Assembly: GCA_009912175.1 (NCBI GenBank)
Contig: WNDQ01000004.1
Coordinates: forward strand, 1-64,000
DNA: 64,000 bases
Direction of reading: 5' to 3'
Origin: Paracidovorax wautersii
GTDB taxonomy: Bacteria > Pseudomonadota > Gammaproteobacteria > Burkholderiales > Burkholderiaceae_C
Below the pieces are notes generated by a model. That model ran no database searches, was not told the DNA's origin, and saw nothing but the letters and a program-made list of their open reading frames with translations. Positions 17,831 through 28,037 of this stretch are shown one piece after another; positions within the stretch are counted from its first letter, which is position 1, and each line of letters starts with the position of its first letter. Both the position numbers and the translations under genes were made by a program.

Positions 17831-19165
17831 TCACAGCGGCGCTGCCGCAGGCGCCGTGGCCGCCGCGGCCGTGGGCAGCCGCACGACAAAGCTGGCGCCG
17901 CCGCCGGGCCGGTCTTCGCAATGCACGCTGCCGCCATGGCGCTCGGCAATGGACTTGACCAGCGACAGGCCCAGGCCCACGCCGCCGTGGCGCTCGCTGG
18001 CGCCGGGCAGCCGGTAGAACGGCTCGAAGATGCGCGCCTTCTGGTCGTCGGGCACGCCGGGGCCACGGTCGTTGACGCGGAACTCCACCCATTGCCCGGG
18101 CAGCTGGCGCAGGGTGGCCGAGACGGCGCCGTCCTGCCGCGCCGCGTCGTCGCCCAGGTGGGACGTGCGCGACTGGCCATAGCGCAACGCGTTTTCGAGC
18201 AGGTTGCGCATGAGCCGGCGCAGCAGCTTGGGGATGCCGGCGATCTCGGCCGGCGTCGCTTCCGCGAGGTCGATCTGCAGGCGCGCGCATTCCTCGGCCG
18301 CCAGCGCGGCCAGCTCGACCGGCACGGGCGTGCCCAGTTCGGCGGTCTGCGCGTCGAGCCGGCTGGCCAGCAGGATCTCGTCGATGAGCTGGTCGAGTTC
18401 GGTGATCGAGCGCGAGAGCTCCTCGCGCAGGCCTTCGTTGGCGGTGTCGTCCATGAGCGCCAGGCCCATGCGGATGCGGGTGAGTGGCGAGCGCAGCTCG
18501 TGCGACGCGTTGGCCAGCAGGGATTTGTGGGAAGTCACAAGCGCCTCGATACGTTCTGCGGAATGGTTGAAGCGACGGGCCAGGAAGGCGATCTCGTCGC
18601 CGCCACGCACTTCGGCGCGCACGCTGAGATCACCCTGCCCCCACTTCTCGACGCTGCGCTGCAGCTTTTCCAGCCGCCGCGTGAGGTGGCGGATGATGGG
18701 ATAGGTCGCCAGCGCCACGGCAATGGCCACCAGCGTCAGCGTCCACAGAAAGCCGAAGGGCTGGCGCCAGGGCGAACGCGGCGGGCGTGGCAGCTGCACC
18801 GTCACGATCTGGCCATTGTTCAACTGCGCGGGGATCTCCACGCCATGAAAGCCGCCGCGCAGTGGCGGCGGTCGATGCGGCGGGAACGGAGGCGGGGGCG
18901 GTGGCTCGGCCAGCAGGTCGGGCCCGTCTTCGCCCTCGACCTCGGCGTCGGGCGGCGCCGCCGGCGGGCGCCACGTGCCGCGGCCGATCATCACCCCCGC
19001 GTGGTCGCGCACGACCACCTCGCGCGGCGCCGACTCCGAGGCCAGTTGCCAGGCCCACCCCACCAGCAGCGACAGCACGGCCACGGCCAGCACCACCGCC
19101 AGCCAGATGCGCAGGTAGAGTTTCTGGGTGAGTTGCCGCAGGGGGCGGGTCGCTAACGTATCCAT
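17831..19165 (-). CDS. Two-component sensor histidine kinase
   Basis: A 444-residue inner-membrane kinase: transmembrane helix 1 (about 18-37), a periplasmic loop with a remarkable proline-rich stretch (PPPPPPFPPHRPPPL), helix 2 (about 135-155), HAMP, HisKA with phospho-acceptor His222 in NASHELRSPLTRIRM, then HATPase boxes NLLENALRYG, NDRGPGVPDD, FEPFYRL and GGVGLGLSLVKS. The family layout is that of CpxA/RstB-like sensors. It lies 144 bases downstream of its response regulator on the same strand. A GTG at 19186 would add seven residues. The signal sensed is unknown. Confidence 0.88.
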   Translation of the reverse strand: MDTLATRPLRQLTQKLYLRIWLAVVLAVAVLSLLVGWAWQLASESAPREVVVRDHAGVMIGRGTWRPPAAPPDAEVEGEDGPDLLAEPPPPPPFPPHRPPPLRGGFHGVEIPAQLNNGQIVTVQLPRPPRSPWRQPFGFLWTLTLVAIAVALATYPIIRHLTRRLEKLQRSVEKWGQGDLSVRAEVRGGDEIAFLARRFNHSAERIEALVTSHKSLLANASHELRSPLTRIRMGLALMDDTANEGLREELSRSITELDQLIDEILLASRLDAQTAELGTPVPVELAALAAEECARLQIDLAEATPAEIAGIPKLLRRLMRNLLENALRYGQSRTSHLGDDAARQDGAVSATLRQLPGQWVEFRVNDRGPGVPDDQKARIFEPFYRLPGASERHGGVGLGLSLVKSIAERHGGSVHCEDRPGGGASFVVRLPTAAAATAPAAAPL

Positions 19166-19261
19166 GTCAGGTATTTTGGTGGCCACGCATCGACGAGGAA
19201 CGTACAGTCACTACAGCCTGGGCCAGTGCCGGCGTGGGCCGGCTTTGCCGGACCAGGGCCG

Positions 19262-19307
19262 GCGCCCCCCAGTGGGGGGACGCGCCGCAGGCGCTTCGGG
19301 GGGCGTC
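19262..19307. repeat. GC-rich hairpin repeat, copy 1
   Basis: A unit containing GCGCCCCCCAGTGGGGGGAC and then CCGCAGGCGCTTCGG plus GGGGCGTC. The last 23 bases (19285-19307) recur exactly at 54769-54791. Both copies end within three bases of the stop codon of a minus-strand gene, so they are placed where a transcription terminator or 3' stabiliser would act. Confidence 0.65.
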
Positions 19308-19309
19308 CA

Positions 19310-20017
19310 TCAAGGCTGTTGGCGCGCGAAGACGTAGCCCACGCCACGCACCGTCAGGATGCGCTTGGGATTCTTGGGGTCGGCCTCGATGGCTGCGCGG
19401 ATGCGGCCCATGTGCACGTCGATCGAGCGGTCGAAGGCTTCGAGTTCGCGCCCGCGCACGGCCTCCATGATCTGGTCGCGCGTGAGCACGCGCCCGGCCC
19501 GCTCGGCCAGCGTGACCAGCAGGTCGAACTGGTAGGAGGTGAGCTCGCACGGGCGGGTCGACACGGTCACGGTGCGCGCGTCGCGGTCGATTTCCAGCGA
19601 GCCGAAGCTCATCGTGGCCGCTGGCGCGGCCAGCGGCTCGTGGCGCCGGCGCAGCACGGCGCGGATGCGGGCGAGCAGCTCGCGCGGCTCGAATGGCTTG
19701 GGCAGGTAGTCGTCGGCGCCCAGTTCCAGCCCGATGATGCGGTCCATCGGATCGCCCTTGGCGGTCAGCATCAGCACGGGCGTGCGCGCGAGCTCGCCCG
19801 GCAAGGCGCGGATCTGCCGGCAGGTTTCCAGGCCGTCGAGGTCGGGCAGCATCAGGTCCAGGATCACCAGGCCGGGCTTGAGTTCTTCGAGCAGCGCCAG
19901 GCCTTTGGTGGCGGTGTCGGCGTGCGCGAATTCAAAGCCCGACTTGCGCAGGTACTCGCCCACCATCTGGGCCAGCCGGGCGTCGTCCTCGATCATCAGC
20001 AACTGTTGGTGTGTCAT
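19310..20017 (-). CDS. OmpR-family response regulator
   Basis: A 235-residue regulator with a receiver domain (phospho-acceptor Asp54 in LVILDLMLPD, acidic pocket IEDD at 9-12, Lys in GADDYLPKPFEP) and a C-terminal winged helix (about 135-232, ending RSIDVHMGRIRAAIEADPKNPKRILTVRGVGYVF). It pairs with the downstream histidine kinase; the two are separated by 144 bases holding the GC-rich repeat, which may lower kinase expression relative to the regulator. Sequence resembles RstA/CpxR-type regulators, but targets cannot be told from this window. Confidence 0.9.
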   Translation of the reverse strand: MTHQQLLMIEDDARLAQMVGEYLRKSGFEFAHADTATKGLALLEELKPGLVILDLMLPDLDGLETCRQIRALPGELARTPVLMLTAKGDPMDRIIGLELGADDYLPKPFEPRELLARIRAVLRRRHEPLAAPAATMSFGSLEIDRDARTVTVSTRPCELTSYQFDLLVTLAERAGRVLTRDQIMEAVRGRELEAFDRSIDVHMGRIRAAIEADPKNPKRILTVRGVGYVFARQQP

Positions 20018-20092
20018 AGGCCGTGATGCTGGGTGGGTGGCGGAAATAGGGCTTGTCGCCGGTGCAAAGTTAAGTAAAGCGAGGGCCGCGCG

Positions 20093-21472
20093 TCAAGCGG
20101 CGGGCCGGGCCGCCACGCGGGCGGCCAACCACACCAGCAGCAGCACCGGCACGCCCAGCAGCGCGGTGGCGCTGAAGAAGGCCACGTAGCCGTGGGCGTC
20201 GACGAACACGCCGGAAAAGCCCGCGACCCACTTGGGCAGCAGCAGCATGATCGATGAAAACAGCGCGTACTGCGTGGCCGAGTACTGGATGTTGGTCAGG
20301 CTGGAGAGGTAGGCGATGAAGGCCGCCGAGGCGATGCCGCTGGAGAGGTTGTCGGCCGAGACCACCCAGATCAGCGCCTGCAGGTCGTGCCCGCGCGTGG
20401 CCAGCCAGGCGAACAGGAGGTTGGTCGCGGCCGACAGCACGGCGCCCAGCATCAGCACCCGCATCACGCCCAGCCGCATCGCCATGGCGCCGCCCAGGAA
20501 GGCGCCGGCCAACGTCATGATGATGCCGTAGACCTTGATGACGGTGGCGACCTCGCCCTCGGTGTAGCCCATGTCCACGTAGAAGGGGTTGGCCATGATG
20601 CCCATCACCACGTCGCTGATGCGGTAGGTGGCGATCAGCGCCAGGATGAGCACGGCCTGCCAGCGGTAGCGGCCCAGGAAGTCGGCGAAGGGCTGGAGGA
20701 GCGCGACTCGCAGCCACTGCGCCGTATTGCGCGCGGGCGGCAGTTCGACCGGTTTGGGCTCGGGCGAACACAGCGTGACCGCCATGCCCAGCAGCATCGA
20801 TGCGGCCATCGCCAGGTAGGCCCAGGCCCAGGACCAGGGCGCGGCCTGGTAGAGGGCGGTGCCCGCTGCACCGGCCGTTTGCGACACCACCCACAGCGCG
20901 CCTGCGCCGGCCCAGATCATGCCCAGGCGGTAGCCGGTCTGGTAGCTGGCCGCCAGTGCGGCCTGGCGGTCGGTGCTGGCCGATTCGATGCGGTAGGCGT
21001 CCAGCGCGATGTCCTGCGTGGCCGAGCCGAAGGCCACCAGCAGCGCGCACCACACCAGGGGCTCCAGCGCCCGCTGCGGGTCGCTCTGCGCCATGCCGAT
21101 CAGGCCCACGGCCACCAGCGCCTGGGACAGGATCAGCCAGCTGCGCCGCCGCCCCAGCGCGCGTGTGAGCAGCGGGATGGGCAGGCGGTCGACCAGCGGC
21201 GCCCAGCACCACTTGAACGCATAGACCAGGCCGACCCAGGACAGAAAGCCGATGGTGGCGCGGTCAACGCCGGCCTTGCGCAGCCAGAACGACAGGGTGC
21301 TGAGCACCAGCAGCAGCGGCAGGCCGGCCGAAAAGCCCAGCAGCAGCATGCGCAGGCTGGCCGGTTCGCGGTAGACCTTGAGGCTGGCCAGCCAGCCGGC
21401 GGCCCGTTGGCGAGCCGTGGCCGGTGGCGCCAGCGGCGCGCCGGGATTCGAAAGCGGAGGAGGTGGGGTCAT
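20093..21472 (-). CDS. ampG: AmpG-like muropeptide permease (MFS)
   Basis: A 459-residue, 12-helix major facilitator. The N-terminal segment SLRMLLLGFSAGLPLLLVLSTLSFWL, then IGFLSWVGLVYAFKWCWAPLVDR and FGSATQDIALDAYRIE are typical of AmpG, which imports anhydromuropeptides released during wall turnover. It is consistent with the amgK-like gene at 8 kb. The start at 21472 (MTPPPP) is chosen over a TTG at 21481. The first 30 residues are a Pro/Ala-rich cytoplasmic tail. Confidence 0.8.
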   Translation of the reverse strand: MTPPPPLSNPGAPLAPPATARQRAAGWLASLKVYREPASLRMLLLGFSAGLPLLLVLSTLSFWLRKAGVDRATIGFLSWVGLVYAFKWCWAPLVDRLPIPLLTRALGRRRSWLILSQALVAVGLIGMAQSDPQRALEPLVWCALLVAFGSATQDIALDAYRIESASTDRQAALAASYQTGYRLGMIWAGAGALWVVSQTAGAAGTALYQAAPWSWAWAYLAMAASMLLGMAVTLCSPEPKPVELPPARNTAQWLRVALLQPFADFLGRYRWQAVLILALIATYRISDVVMGIMANPFYVDMGYTEGEVATVIKVYGIIMTLAGAFLGGAMAMRLGVMRVLMLGAVLSAATNLLFAWLATRGHDLQALIWVVSADNLSSGIASAAFIAYLSSLTNIQYSATQYALFSSIMLLLPKWVAGFSGVFVDAHGYVAFFSATALLGVPVLLLVWLAARVAARPAA

Positions 21473-21554
21473 GGAAGGCAAGAACGGGCCCGCGGCGGTC
21501 GGCTGTCAGAGGGGGCGGCCCAGGCGCCAAGCCCGGGCCTTGCCGTGTGTCGAT

Positions 21555-21640
21555 AAATGCAGGTGATTAGTCGAAAAAATCATAAACAAACAAGGATCAA
21601 GTTGTTTGGGGAATAAGAAGTCGTCTCTAACATACCTTCA
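21555..21640 (+). promoter_or_regulatory. AT-rich control region of the sulfate operon (possible CysB site)
   Basis: The only AT-rich stretch nearby, with ATTAGTCGAAAAAATC, then AATAAGAAGTCGTCTCTAAC. Sulfate-uptake operons are usually activated by CysB, which binds AT-rich sites just upstream of -35. The exact -35 and -10 could not be fixed. Confidence 0.3.
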
Positions 21641-21707
21641 GTCATATAGAAAACGGCCCCAAAGGTTCTCATGCCGGGGCCGCAACCACAACCTCGGAGG
21701 TGTTTCC

Positions 21708-22703
21708 ATGTCCATTCGTCGTTTTGCCTGGGCCGCCGTTGCGGCGCTGGCGCTGAGTGCCCAGGCCCACGCGGTCGAGCTCATCAACGTATCGTACGAC
21801 CCCACGCGTGAACTTTACGACCAGTACAACAAGGCGTTCTCGCAGTACTGGAAGCAGAAGACCGGCCAGGACGTGACCATCAAGAACACCCACGGCGGCT
21901 CGACCAAGCAGGCGCGCACCGTGATCGACGGCGTGCAGGCCGACGTGGTCACGCTGGGCCTGGCGCCCGACGTCGACGCGCTGGCCAAGTTCGGCGGCCT
22001 GGTGCGCCCTGACTGGCAAAAGCAGCTGCCGCTGAACTCGGCACCCTACACCTCGACCATCGTGTTCCTGGTCAAGAAGGGCAACCCCAAGGCCATCAAG
22101 GACTGGGGCGACCTGATCAAGCCCGGCGTGGCCGTCATCACGCCCAACCCCAAGACCTCGGCCGGCGCCAAGTGGAACTACCTGGCCGCCTGGGAATACG
22201 GCAAGCGCCATTACGGCGGCGAAGCCGGCGCCAAGGACTTCGTGGCCAAGGTCTACGGCAACGTGCCGGTGCTCGACTCGGGCGCGCGGGGCTCCACCAT
22301 CACCTTCACGCAGCGTGGCGTGGGTGACGTGCTGCTGGCCTGGGAAAACGAAGCCTTCCTGGCCCTCAAGGAATTCGGTGACGACAAGTTCGAGATCGTC
22401 GTGCCCAGCGTGAGCATCAAGACCGAGCCGACCGTGGCCGTGGTCGACAAGGTGGTGGACCGCCGCGGCACCCGCGAAGTCGCAACCGAATACCTCAAGC
22501 ACCTGTACTCCGACGACGCGCAGGACCTGATCGGCAAGAACTTCTACCGCCCGACCGCCGCGAAGGCCGTGGCCAAGTACGCCGAGCAGTTCCCCAAGCT
22601 CGAACTGGTGACCATCGACGGCGCCTTCGGCGGCTGGGACAAGGCCGAGAAGACCCACTTCGTTGACGGCGGTAGCTTCGACCAGATCTATTTGAAGAAG
22701 TAA
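21708..22703 (+). CDS. sbp: Periplasmic sulfate-binding protein
   Basis: A 331-residue binding protein of the Sbp/CysP family with a signal peptide cut at [20 protein letters not shown]. The conserved [49 protein letters not shown] and [16 protein letters not shown] segments define the family. It delivers sulfate (and probably thiosulfate) to CysTWA. GGAGG just upstream supports ATG 21708. It is the first gene of the sbp-cysT-cysW-cysA operon. Confidence 0.95.
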   Translation: MSIRRFAWAAVAALALSAQAHAVELINVSYDPTRELYDQYNKAFSQYWKQKTGQDVTIKNTHGGSTKQARTVIDGVQADVVTLGLAPDVDALAKFGGLVRPDWQKQLPLNSAPYTSTIVFLVKKGNPKAIKDWGDLIKPGVAVITPNPKTSAGAKWNYLAAWEYGKRHYGGEAGAKDFVAKVYGNVPVLDSGARGSTITFTQRGVGDVLLAWENEAFLALKEFGDDKFEIVVPSVSIKTEPTVAVVDKVVDRRGTREVATEYLKHLYSDDAQDLIGKNFYRPTAAKAVAKYAEQFPKLELVTIDGAFGGWDKAEKTHFVDGGSFDQIYLKK

Positions 22704-22866
22704 GCCGCCTCGGCTTCTTCGAGAAAAGCCAAGCCGATCGCGCCGTTGCGGGTGTGGTTGGCTTGTTGCGTTTCACCGAGCCGACCGGTGCGCAAGCACA
22801 CGACGACTTTCCCCACAGAGTTTTTGCCATGACCTCATCCCCTCGATTCCCGTGGAGGCGCCAGCC

Positions 22867-23754
22867 ATGAGCGCCACCGTGCATTCCCCGGTGAGCGCCA
22901 GCCTGGGCGCGGCGCGCGTGATCCGCAAACGCCGCCGCGTGCTGCCGGGCTTTCATCTCACGCTGGGTTTTTCCCTGCTGTACCTGGGCCTGCTGGTGTT
23001 CGTGCCGCTGTCGCTGCTGTTTTTCCGCGCGGCCGGCCTGAGCTTGGACGACTTCCTGGTCGCCGCCTTTTCGCCGCGCGTGCTCGCGTCCTACCGCGTG
23101 ACCTTCGGCACGTCGCTGATCGCCGCGCTGGTCAACCTGGTCTTCGGCCTGCTGGTGGCCTGGGTGCTGGTGCGTTACGAATTCCCGGGCAAGAAGATCG
23201 TCGACGCGCTGGTCGACCTGCCGTTTGCGCTGCCCACCGCCGTGGCCGGCATTGCGCTGACCGCGCTGCTGGCCGGCAACGGCTGGCTCGGCCAGTACCT
23301 GGAGCCGCTGGGCGTCAAGCTGGCCTACACGCCTTCGGGCATCGTGGTGGCGCTGATCTTCATTGGCCTGCCCTTCGTGGTGCGCACCGTGCAGCCCGTG
23401 CTGGAAGACGCCGAGAAGGAGCTCGAAGAAGCCGCCGCCAGCCTGGGTGCCACGCGCGCGCAGATCTTCGTGAAGGTCATCCTGCCGACCATCGCGCCGG
23501 CGCTGCTCACGGGCTTTGCCATGGCCTTCGCGCGCGCCGTGGGCGAGTACGGCTCGGTGGTCTTCATCGCGGGCAACATGCCCATGATCTCGGAGATCGC
23601 GCCGCTGCTCATCCTGGTCAAGCTCGAACAGTTCGACTACGCGGGCGCGGCCGCCGTGGCCGTGGTGCTGCTGGTCGCATCCTTCATCCTGCTGCTGATC
23701 ATCAATGGCCTGCAGGCCTGGCAGCGCCGTCTCACGGGAGGCAACACGCAATGA
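22867..23754 (+). CDS. cysT: Sulfate ABC transporter permease CysT
   Basis: A 295-residue inner-membrane protein with six helices and the EAAxxLGA coupling loop ([21 protein letters not shown]) that contacts the ATPase. The family-specific stretch [27 protein letters not shown] is clear. ATG 22867 is preceded by GGAGG at 22854. Its stop overlaps the cysW start (ATGA at 23751-23754), indicating coupled translation of the two permease halves. Confidence 0.94.
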   Translation: MSATVHSPVSASLGAARVIRKRRRVLPGFHLTLGFSLLYLGLLVFVPLSLLFFRAAGLSLDDFLVAAFSPRVLASYRVTFGTSLIAALVNLVFGLLVAWVLVRYEFPGKKIVDALVDLPFALPTAVAGIALTALLAGNGWLGQYLEPLGVKLAYTPSGIVVALIFIGLPFVVRTVQPVLEDAEKELEEAAASLGATRAQIFVKVILPTIAPALLTGFAMAFARAVGEYGSVVFIAGNMPMISEIAPLLILVKLEQFDYAGAAAVAVVLLVASFILLLIINGLQAWQRRLTGGNTQ

Positions 23755-24659
23755 GCGGCATCATCACTTCGGCGGCGCGTGCGCCCGTCCAGCGCATCAC
23801 GCGCGTCAACACCACGGAATCCGCCTGGGTGCGCCGCACCTTGATCGGCATCGCGCTGGCCTTTCTGGTCCTGTTCCTGGTGCTGCCGCTGCTCACGGTG
23901 TTTTCGGAAGCGCTGCGCAAGGGCTACGAGGCCTACTTCACCGCCATCAACGAGCCCGACGCGTGGCCCGCCATCCGCCTGACACTGCTGACGGCCTTCT
24001 TCAGCGTGATCTTCAACCTGGTCTTCGGCGTGGCCGCGGCCTGGGCCATCGCCAAGTTCGAATTCCGCGGCAAGTCGGTGCTGACCACGCTGATCGACCT
24101 GCCGTTCTCGGTCTCGCCCATCGTCGTCGGCCTGGCCCTGGTGCTGGTCTTTGGCGCCCGGGGCTTGCTGGGGCCGTGGCTGATGGAGCACGACATCAAG
24201 ATCATCTTTGCCGTGCCCGGCGTGATCCTGGCCACCGCCTTCGTCACGCTGCCGCTGATCGCGCGCGAGCTGATCCCGCTCATGCAGGCGCAGGGCAACG
24301 ACGAGGAGCAGGCCGCCATCGTGCTGGGCGCCTCGGGCTGGCAGACCTTCTGGCGCGTGACGCTGCCCAACATCAAGTGGGGCCTGCTGTACGGCGTCAT
24401 CCTGTGCAACGCGCGGGCCATGGGAGAATTCGGCGCGGTTTCCGTCGTCTCCGGCCACCTGCGCGGCGAGACCAACACCATCCCGCTGCACGTGGAGATC
24501 CTGTACAACGAGTTCCAGATCCAGGCGGGTTTCGCCGTGGCGTCGCTGCTGGCCCTGCTGGCCCTGCTGACGCTGGTGATCAAGTCCATCGTCGAATGGC
24601 GGCATGAGCGTGACCTGGCCCAGCTCGCGCACCTGCCGCCCGAAAACCCGAAACCCTGA
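23751..24659 (+). CDS. cysW: Sulfate ABC transporter permease CysW
   Basis: A 302-residue partner permease: [30 protein letters not shown] and the coupling loop [29 protein letters not shown], then [36 protein letters not shown] are CysW hallmarks. It overlaps cysT by 4 bases and is followed after 56 bases by cysA. Confidence 0.94.
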   Translation: MSGIITSAARAPVQRITRVNTTESAWVRRTLIGIALAFLVLFLVLPLLTVFSEALRKGYEAYFTAINEPDAWPAIRLTLLTAFFSVIFNLVFGVAAAWAIAKFEFRGKSVLTTLIDLPFSVSPIVVGLALVLVFGARGLLGPWLMEHDIKIIFAVPGVILATAFVTLPLIARELIPLMQAQGNDEEQAAIVLGASGWQTFWRVTLPNIKWGLLYGVILCNARAMGEFGAVSVVSGHLRGETNTIPLHVEILYNEFQIQAGFAVASLLALLALLTLVIKSIVEWRHERDLAQLAHLPPENPKP

Positions 24660-24715
24660 CCGAACCGCATGGGGCGCACGCACAGCGTCCCGGACATCTT
24701 GGAGGCCCATTCATC

Positions 24716-25711
24716 ATGAGCATCGAAATCCAGCACATCGACAAACACTTCGGCAGCTTCCACGCGCTGCGCGACGTGAACCTGCATATCAACACCGGCG
24801 AGCTGATCGCGCTGCTCGGCCCCTCGGGCTGCGGCAAGACCACGCTGCTGCGCATCATCGCGGGCCTGGAAACACCCGACGCGGGCAACATTTTGTTCTC
24901 GGGCGAGGACACCACCGACGTGCACGTGCGCGAGCGCAACGTCGGCTTCGTGTTCCAGCACTACGCGCTGTTCCGCCACCTGACGGTGTTCGAGAACGTG
25001 GCCTTCGGCCTGCGCGTCAAGCCCCGCCGCGAGCGCCCGAGCGAATCGGTGATCCGCGAAAAAGTCCACAAGCTGCTCAACCTGGTGCAGCTCGACTGGC
25101 TGGCCGACCGCTACCCGGCGCAGCTGTCGGGCGGCCAGCGCCAGCGCATCGCCCTGGCGCGCGCGCTGGCGGTCGAGCCCAAGGTGCTGCTGCTCGACGA
25201 GCCCTTCGGCGCGCTCGACGCCAAGGTGCGCAAGGAGCTGCGCCGCTGGCTCGCGCGCCTGCACGAGGAAGTGCATCTGACCTCGGTCTTCGTCACCCAC
25301 GACCAGGAAGAAGCGCTGGAAGTGACCGATCGTGTGGTCATCATCAACAAGGGTGTGATCGAGCAGGTGGGCACGCCCGCCGAGCTGCTGTCCAAGCCGG
25401 CCAGCCCCTTCGTTTATCACTTCCTGGGCGACTCCAACCACCTGCGCCAGGACGGCGACCACGAGATCCTGTTCCGTCCGCACGACGTGCAGCTGTCGCA
25501 GCAGCCGCAGGACGGTTTTCGGACCAGCGAGGTGCGCGACATCCGCCCGCTGGGCGCGATCACGCGCGTGTCGCTGCGCGTGGACGGCCAGGACGATCTG
25601 CTGGAAGCCGAAGTGCCGCACGACGACGCCAACCTCAAGGACCTGGGGCGTGGGCAGGTGCTGTATTTCCGGCCCAAAACCTGGCAGAAGGCGGAAACCA
25701 GCACCCGTTGA
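24716..25711 (+). CDS. cysA: Sulfate/thiosulfate ABC transporter ATPase CysA
   Basis: A 331-residue ATPase: Walker [10 protein letters not shown], signature [16 protein letters not shown], Walker [14 protein letters not shown] and the H-loop FVTHDQEEA. The C-terminal TOBE-like regulatory segment (about 240-331) is shorter than in the 365-residue E. coli protein. ATG 24716 follows TTGGAGG. No cysB/cbl regulator follows in this window; the next transcript is the leucine leader. Confidence 0.94.
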   Translation: MSIEIQHIDKHFGSFHALRDVNLHINTGELIALLGPSGCGKTTLLRIIAGLETPDAGNILFSGEDTTDVHVRERNVGFVFQHYALFRHLTVFENVAFGLRVKPRRERPSESVIREKVHKLLNLVQLDWLADRYPAQLSGGQRQRIALARALAVEPKVLLLDEPFGALDAKVRKELRRWLARLHEEVHLTSVFVTHDQEEALEVTDRVVIINKGVIEQVGTPAELLSKPASPFVYHFLGDSNHLRQDGDHEILFRPHDVQLSQQPQDGFRTSEVRDIRPLGAITRVSLRVDGQDDLLEAEVPHDDANLKDLGRGQVLYFRPKTWQKAETSTR

Positions 25712-25759
25712 GTGCTGCTGTTTCGCATCATGGAATTTACCGCGCCACCCGGTCCTGGC

Positions 25760-25788
25760 TTGACAGGCCAGCGGGGCCGGTCCATGAT
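25760..25788 (+). promoter_or_regulatory. Sigma-70-like promoter of the leuA leader
   Basis: A perfect -35 TTGACA (25760-25765), 17-base spacer and -10 CATGAT (25783-25788). The expected start of transcription (about 25793-25798) falls at or within a few bases of the leader-peptide ATG. Confidence 0.65.
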
Positions 25789-25797
25789 CGCAGCCCT

Positions 25798-25929
25798 ATG
25801 AACTCCCGCACGCCCACCGTCATCGCCAAGGCCGCCCAGCGCCGCCTGGACGCTGCGCGTGCGTTTGGCTTCGCCCTGCTAGCCCTACTACTAACCCTAG
25901 GACTGGTTCCCTTGGCGGCGCGCGCCTGA
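25798..25929 (+). CDS. leuL: Leucine-rich leader peptide of leuA (putative attenuator peptide)
   Basis: A 43-residue open frame from ATG 25798 to TGA 25927. Codons 27-39 contain eight leucines, of which five (28, 30, 31, 32, 34) are CTA, a codon almost unused in neighbouring genes. This is the classical design of an amino-acid biosynthesis leader: ribosome stalling at scarce leucyl-tRNA would alter folding of the following RNA. An intrinsic terminator starts 40 bases after the stop and leuA follows. No Shine-Dalgarno precedes the ATG and the promoter is only about 10 bases upstream, so the leader may be translated from a leaderless or near-leaderless transcript. Attenuation of leu operons is established in enterobacteria; its use here is inference. 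Confidence 0.75.
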   Translation: MNSRTPTVIAKAAQRRLDAARAFGFALLALLLTLGLVPLAARA

Positions 25930-25969
25930 AAGCTGAGTTCACCCGAATTCACACCCGTATCCCCCTCCG

Positions 25970-26002
25970 AAGCGTGTCGCACCCCGTGCCACACGCTTTT
26001 TT
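25970..26002 (+). terminator. Attenuator terminator between leader peptide and leuA
   Basis: AAGCGTGT (25970-25977) and ACACGCTT (25991-25998) form an 8-bp stem, extended by an inner GCAC/GTGC pairing after one mismatch, and followed by six T (25997-26002). It lies between leuL and leuA, which is transcribed in the same direction, as expected of an attenuator. I could not define a convincing antiterminator partner by eye. Confidence 0.8.
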
Positions 26003-26217
26003 GTTTTGGTTTTTCCGGTTCTTCACCATGACGCACTGCCTGCCGACCCTGATGCCCCGCCCGCCGCGCCTGCTGCGGCGGCGACTAAGCCCCGGTCGCC
26101 TGGCCTCGCGCGGTGGTTGCCAGGCGGCTGCAGATCAGCGTTCCCGGGCTGTCCCGCGGACGCAAGACCACACCCCCACCTTCTCATCGTTTCGTTTTCA
26201 GATTGCCGAGTGACATC
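26003..26217 (+). other. leuA 5' region after the attenuator
   Basis: About 215 bases without a supported gene. A frame with ATG at 26030 runs to 26213 but has no homology-like features, no ribosome binding site and poor composition. The last bases before leuA (TTGCCGAGTGACATC) hold only a weak Shine-Dalgarno. Confidence 0.4.
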
Positions 26218-27930
26218 ATGACCATGCTCCAGAACCCCGCCAGCAAGTACCGCGCTTTCCCCCCGATCAACCTGCCCGACCGCCAGTGGCCGTCGAAGGT
26301 GATCGACAAGGCGCCGATCTGGATGAGCACCGACCTGCGCGACGGCAACCAGTCGCTGTTCGAGCCCATGAACCGCGATCGCAAGATGCAGTTCTACAAG
26401 ATGCTCGTGGAGATCGGCTTCAAGGAGATCGAGGTCGGCTTCCCGTCGGCGTCGCAGACCGACTTCGACTTCGTGCGCGAGCTGATCGACGACGGCCACA
26501 TTCCCGACGACGTGACCATCGAGGTGCTGACCCAGGCGCGCGAGGACCTGATCGAGCGCACCATCGAGTCCTGCCGCGGCGCGCGCCGCGCCATCATCCA
26601 CGTCTACAACGCCGTGGCACCGAACTTTCGCCGCATCGTCTTCAACACCGACGTGGCGGGCGTCAAAAAGATCGCGGTGAACGCGGCCACGCACATCAAG
26701 AAGATCACGGCGCAGTACCCCGAGACCGAGTGGGTCTACCAGTACAGCCCCGAGGTGTTCTCGACCTCGGAACTGGAGGTGGTCAAGGAAGTGAGCGAGG
26801 CCGTCATCGACGTGTTCCAGCCCACGCCCGAACGCAAGCTGATCCTCAATCTGCCCACCACCGTCGAGTGCGCCACGCCCAACGTCTACGCCGACCAGAT
26901 CGAGTGGATGTGCCGCAACCTCAAGAACCGCGAGAGCGTGATCATCAGCGTGCACCCGCACAACGACCGCGGCACCGGCGTGGCCGCGGCCGAGCTGGCC
27001 GTGATGGCCGGCGCCGATCGCGTCGAAGGCTGCCTGTTCGGCAACGGCGAGCGCACCGGCAACGTCGACATCGTCACGCTGGCGCTCAACCTCTACACGC
27101 AGGGCGTCAACCCGGGCCTGGATTTCTCGCGCATCAACGACATCGCGCGCACGGTCGAGGAATGCAACCAGCTGCCCATCCACCCGCGCCATCCCTATGT
27201 GGGCGACCTGGTGTTCACTGCCTTCTCGGGCAGCCATCAGGATGCCATCAAGAAGGGCTTTTCGGTGCAGAAGGCCGACGCCACCTGGGACGTGCCCTAC
27301 ATGCCGATCGACCCGGCCGACCTGGGCCGCACCTACGACTCGGTCATCCGCGTCAACAGCCAGTCGGGCAAGGGCGGCATCGCCTACCTGCTGGAGTCGG
27401 TCTACGGCCTGGTCATGCCGCGCCGCCTGCAGGTCGAGTTCAGCGGTGCCGTGCAGAAGGTCACCGACGAGACCGGCCAGGAAGTCACGGCGCAGCAGCT
27501 CTGGGGCCTGTTCCAGCAGGAATACGTGGGTGCCCAGGTCCCGTTTGCCTACAAGAGCCACGCCCTGAGCGAGCGCGGTGACGAGCAGCACATCGTCTTC
27601 AACGCCACGCTCGACGGCCGCGACGTGCGTTTCGAAGGCACGGGCAACGGCCCGCTCGACGCGCTGGTCAACGCCATCGGCCTGCCCGTCACGCTGCACC
27701 ACTACGAGGAACGCGCCATGGGCCACGGCGCCAACGCCACCGCCGTTGCCTACGCCGAAGTGGCGCGCACCGACGCGGCCAGCAGCACCTTCGGCGTGGG
27801 CATGCACGCCAACATCCTGACCGCCTCGATCCAGGCCGTGGTCAGCGGCGTCAACCGCCTCTACGCACGTGCCGAAGGGCAGGACCGGGCCACGTTCTTC
27901 GAGCGCACCGGCGACAAGCAGGCGGCGTAA
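26218..27930 (+). CDS. leuA: 2-isopropylmalate synthase (class II)
   Basis: A 570-residue enzyme that condenses acetyl-CoA with 2-oxoisovalerate, the first step of leucine synthesis. The N-terminal TIM barrel holds [16 protein letters not shown], the [16 protein letters not shown] metal-site motif and [12 protein letters not shown]. The C-terminal regulatory domain (about 430-570), the leucine-feedback site, ends in [30 protein letters not shown]. Length and starting motif ([17 protein letters not shown]) place it in the longer class II LeuA group. Dual control is likely: allosteric feedback plus attenuation by the upstream leader. Confidence 0.95.
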   Translation: MTMLQNPASKYRAFPPINLPDRQWPSKVIDKAPIWMSTDLRDGNQSLFEPMNRDRKMQFYKMLVEIGFKEIEVGFPSASQTDFDFVRELIDDGHIPDDVTIEVLTQAREDLIERTIESCRGARRAIIHVYNAVAPNFRRIVFNTDVAGVKKIAVNAATHIKKITAQYPETEWVYQYSPEVFSTSELEVVKEVSEAVIDVFQPTPERKLILNLPTTVECATPNVYADQIEWMCRNLKNRESVIISVHPHNDRGTGVAAAELAVMAGADRVEGCLFGNGERTGNVDIVTLALNLYTQGVNPGLDFSRINDIARTVEECNQLPIHPRHPYVGDLVFTAFSGSHQDAIKKGFSVQKADATWDVPYMPIDPADLGRTYDSVIRVNSQSGKGGIAYLLESVYGLVMPRRLQVEFSGAVQKVTDETGQEVTAQQLWGLFQQEYVGAQVPFAYKSHALSERGDEQHIVFNATLDGRDVRFEGTGNGPLDALVNAIGLPVTLHHYEERAMGHGANATAVAYAEVARTDAASSTFGVGMHANILTASIQAVVSGVNRLYARAEGQDRATFFERTGDKQAA

Positions 27931-27977
27931 GGCCGCTCGTCCGGGCGGCTGTCACGAGCCGTTTGGGTGATTTTCTG

Positions 27978-28012
27978 AAAGGCGCTACCCTTCGGGGCAT
28001 GCGCCTTTTTTT
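27978..28012 (+). terminator. Intrinsic terminator after leuA
   Basis: AAAGGCGC (27978-27985) and GCGCCTTT (28001-28008) enclose CCC-TTCG-GGG and are followed by a T run to 28012, about 48 bases after the leuA stop. Confidence 0.9.
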
Positions 28013-28037
28013 ATTGCCGGGCCGTCCCAAGATAAAA

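Noticed and set aside
26030-26213. A 61-codon frame between the attenuator and leuA as a second leader gene
   Set aside because: No ribosome binding site, many CGG/CCC codons unlike the neighbours and no amino-acid bias related to leucine.
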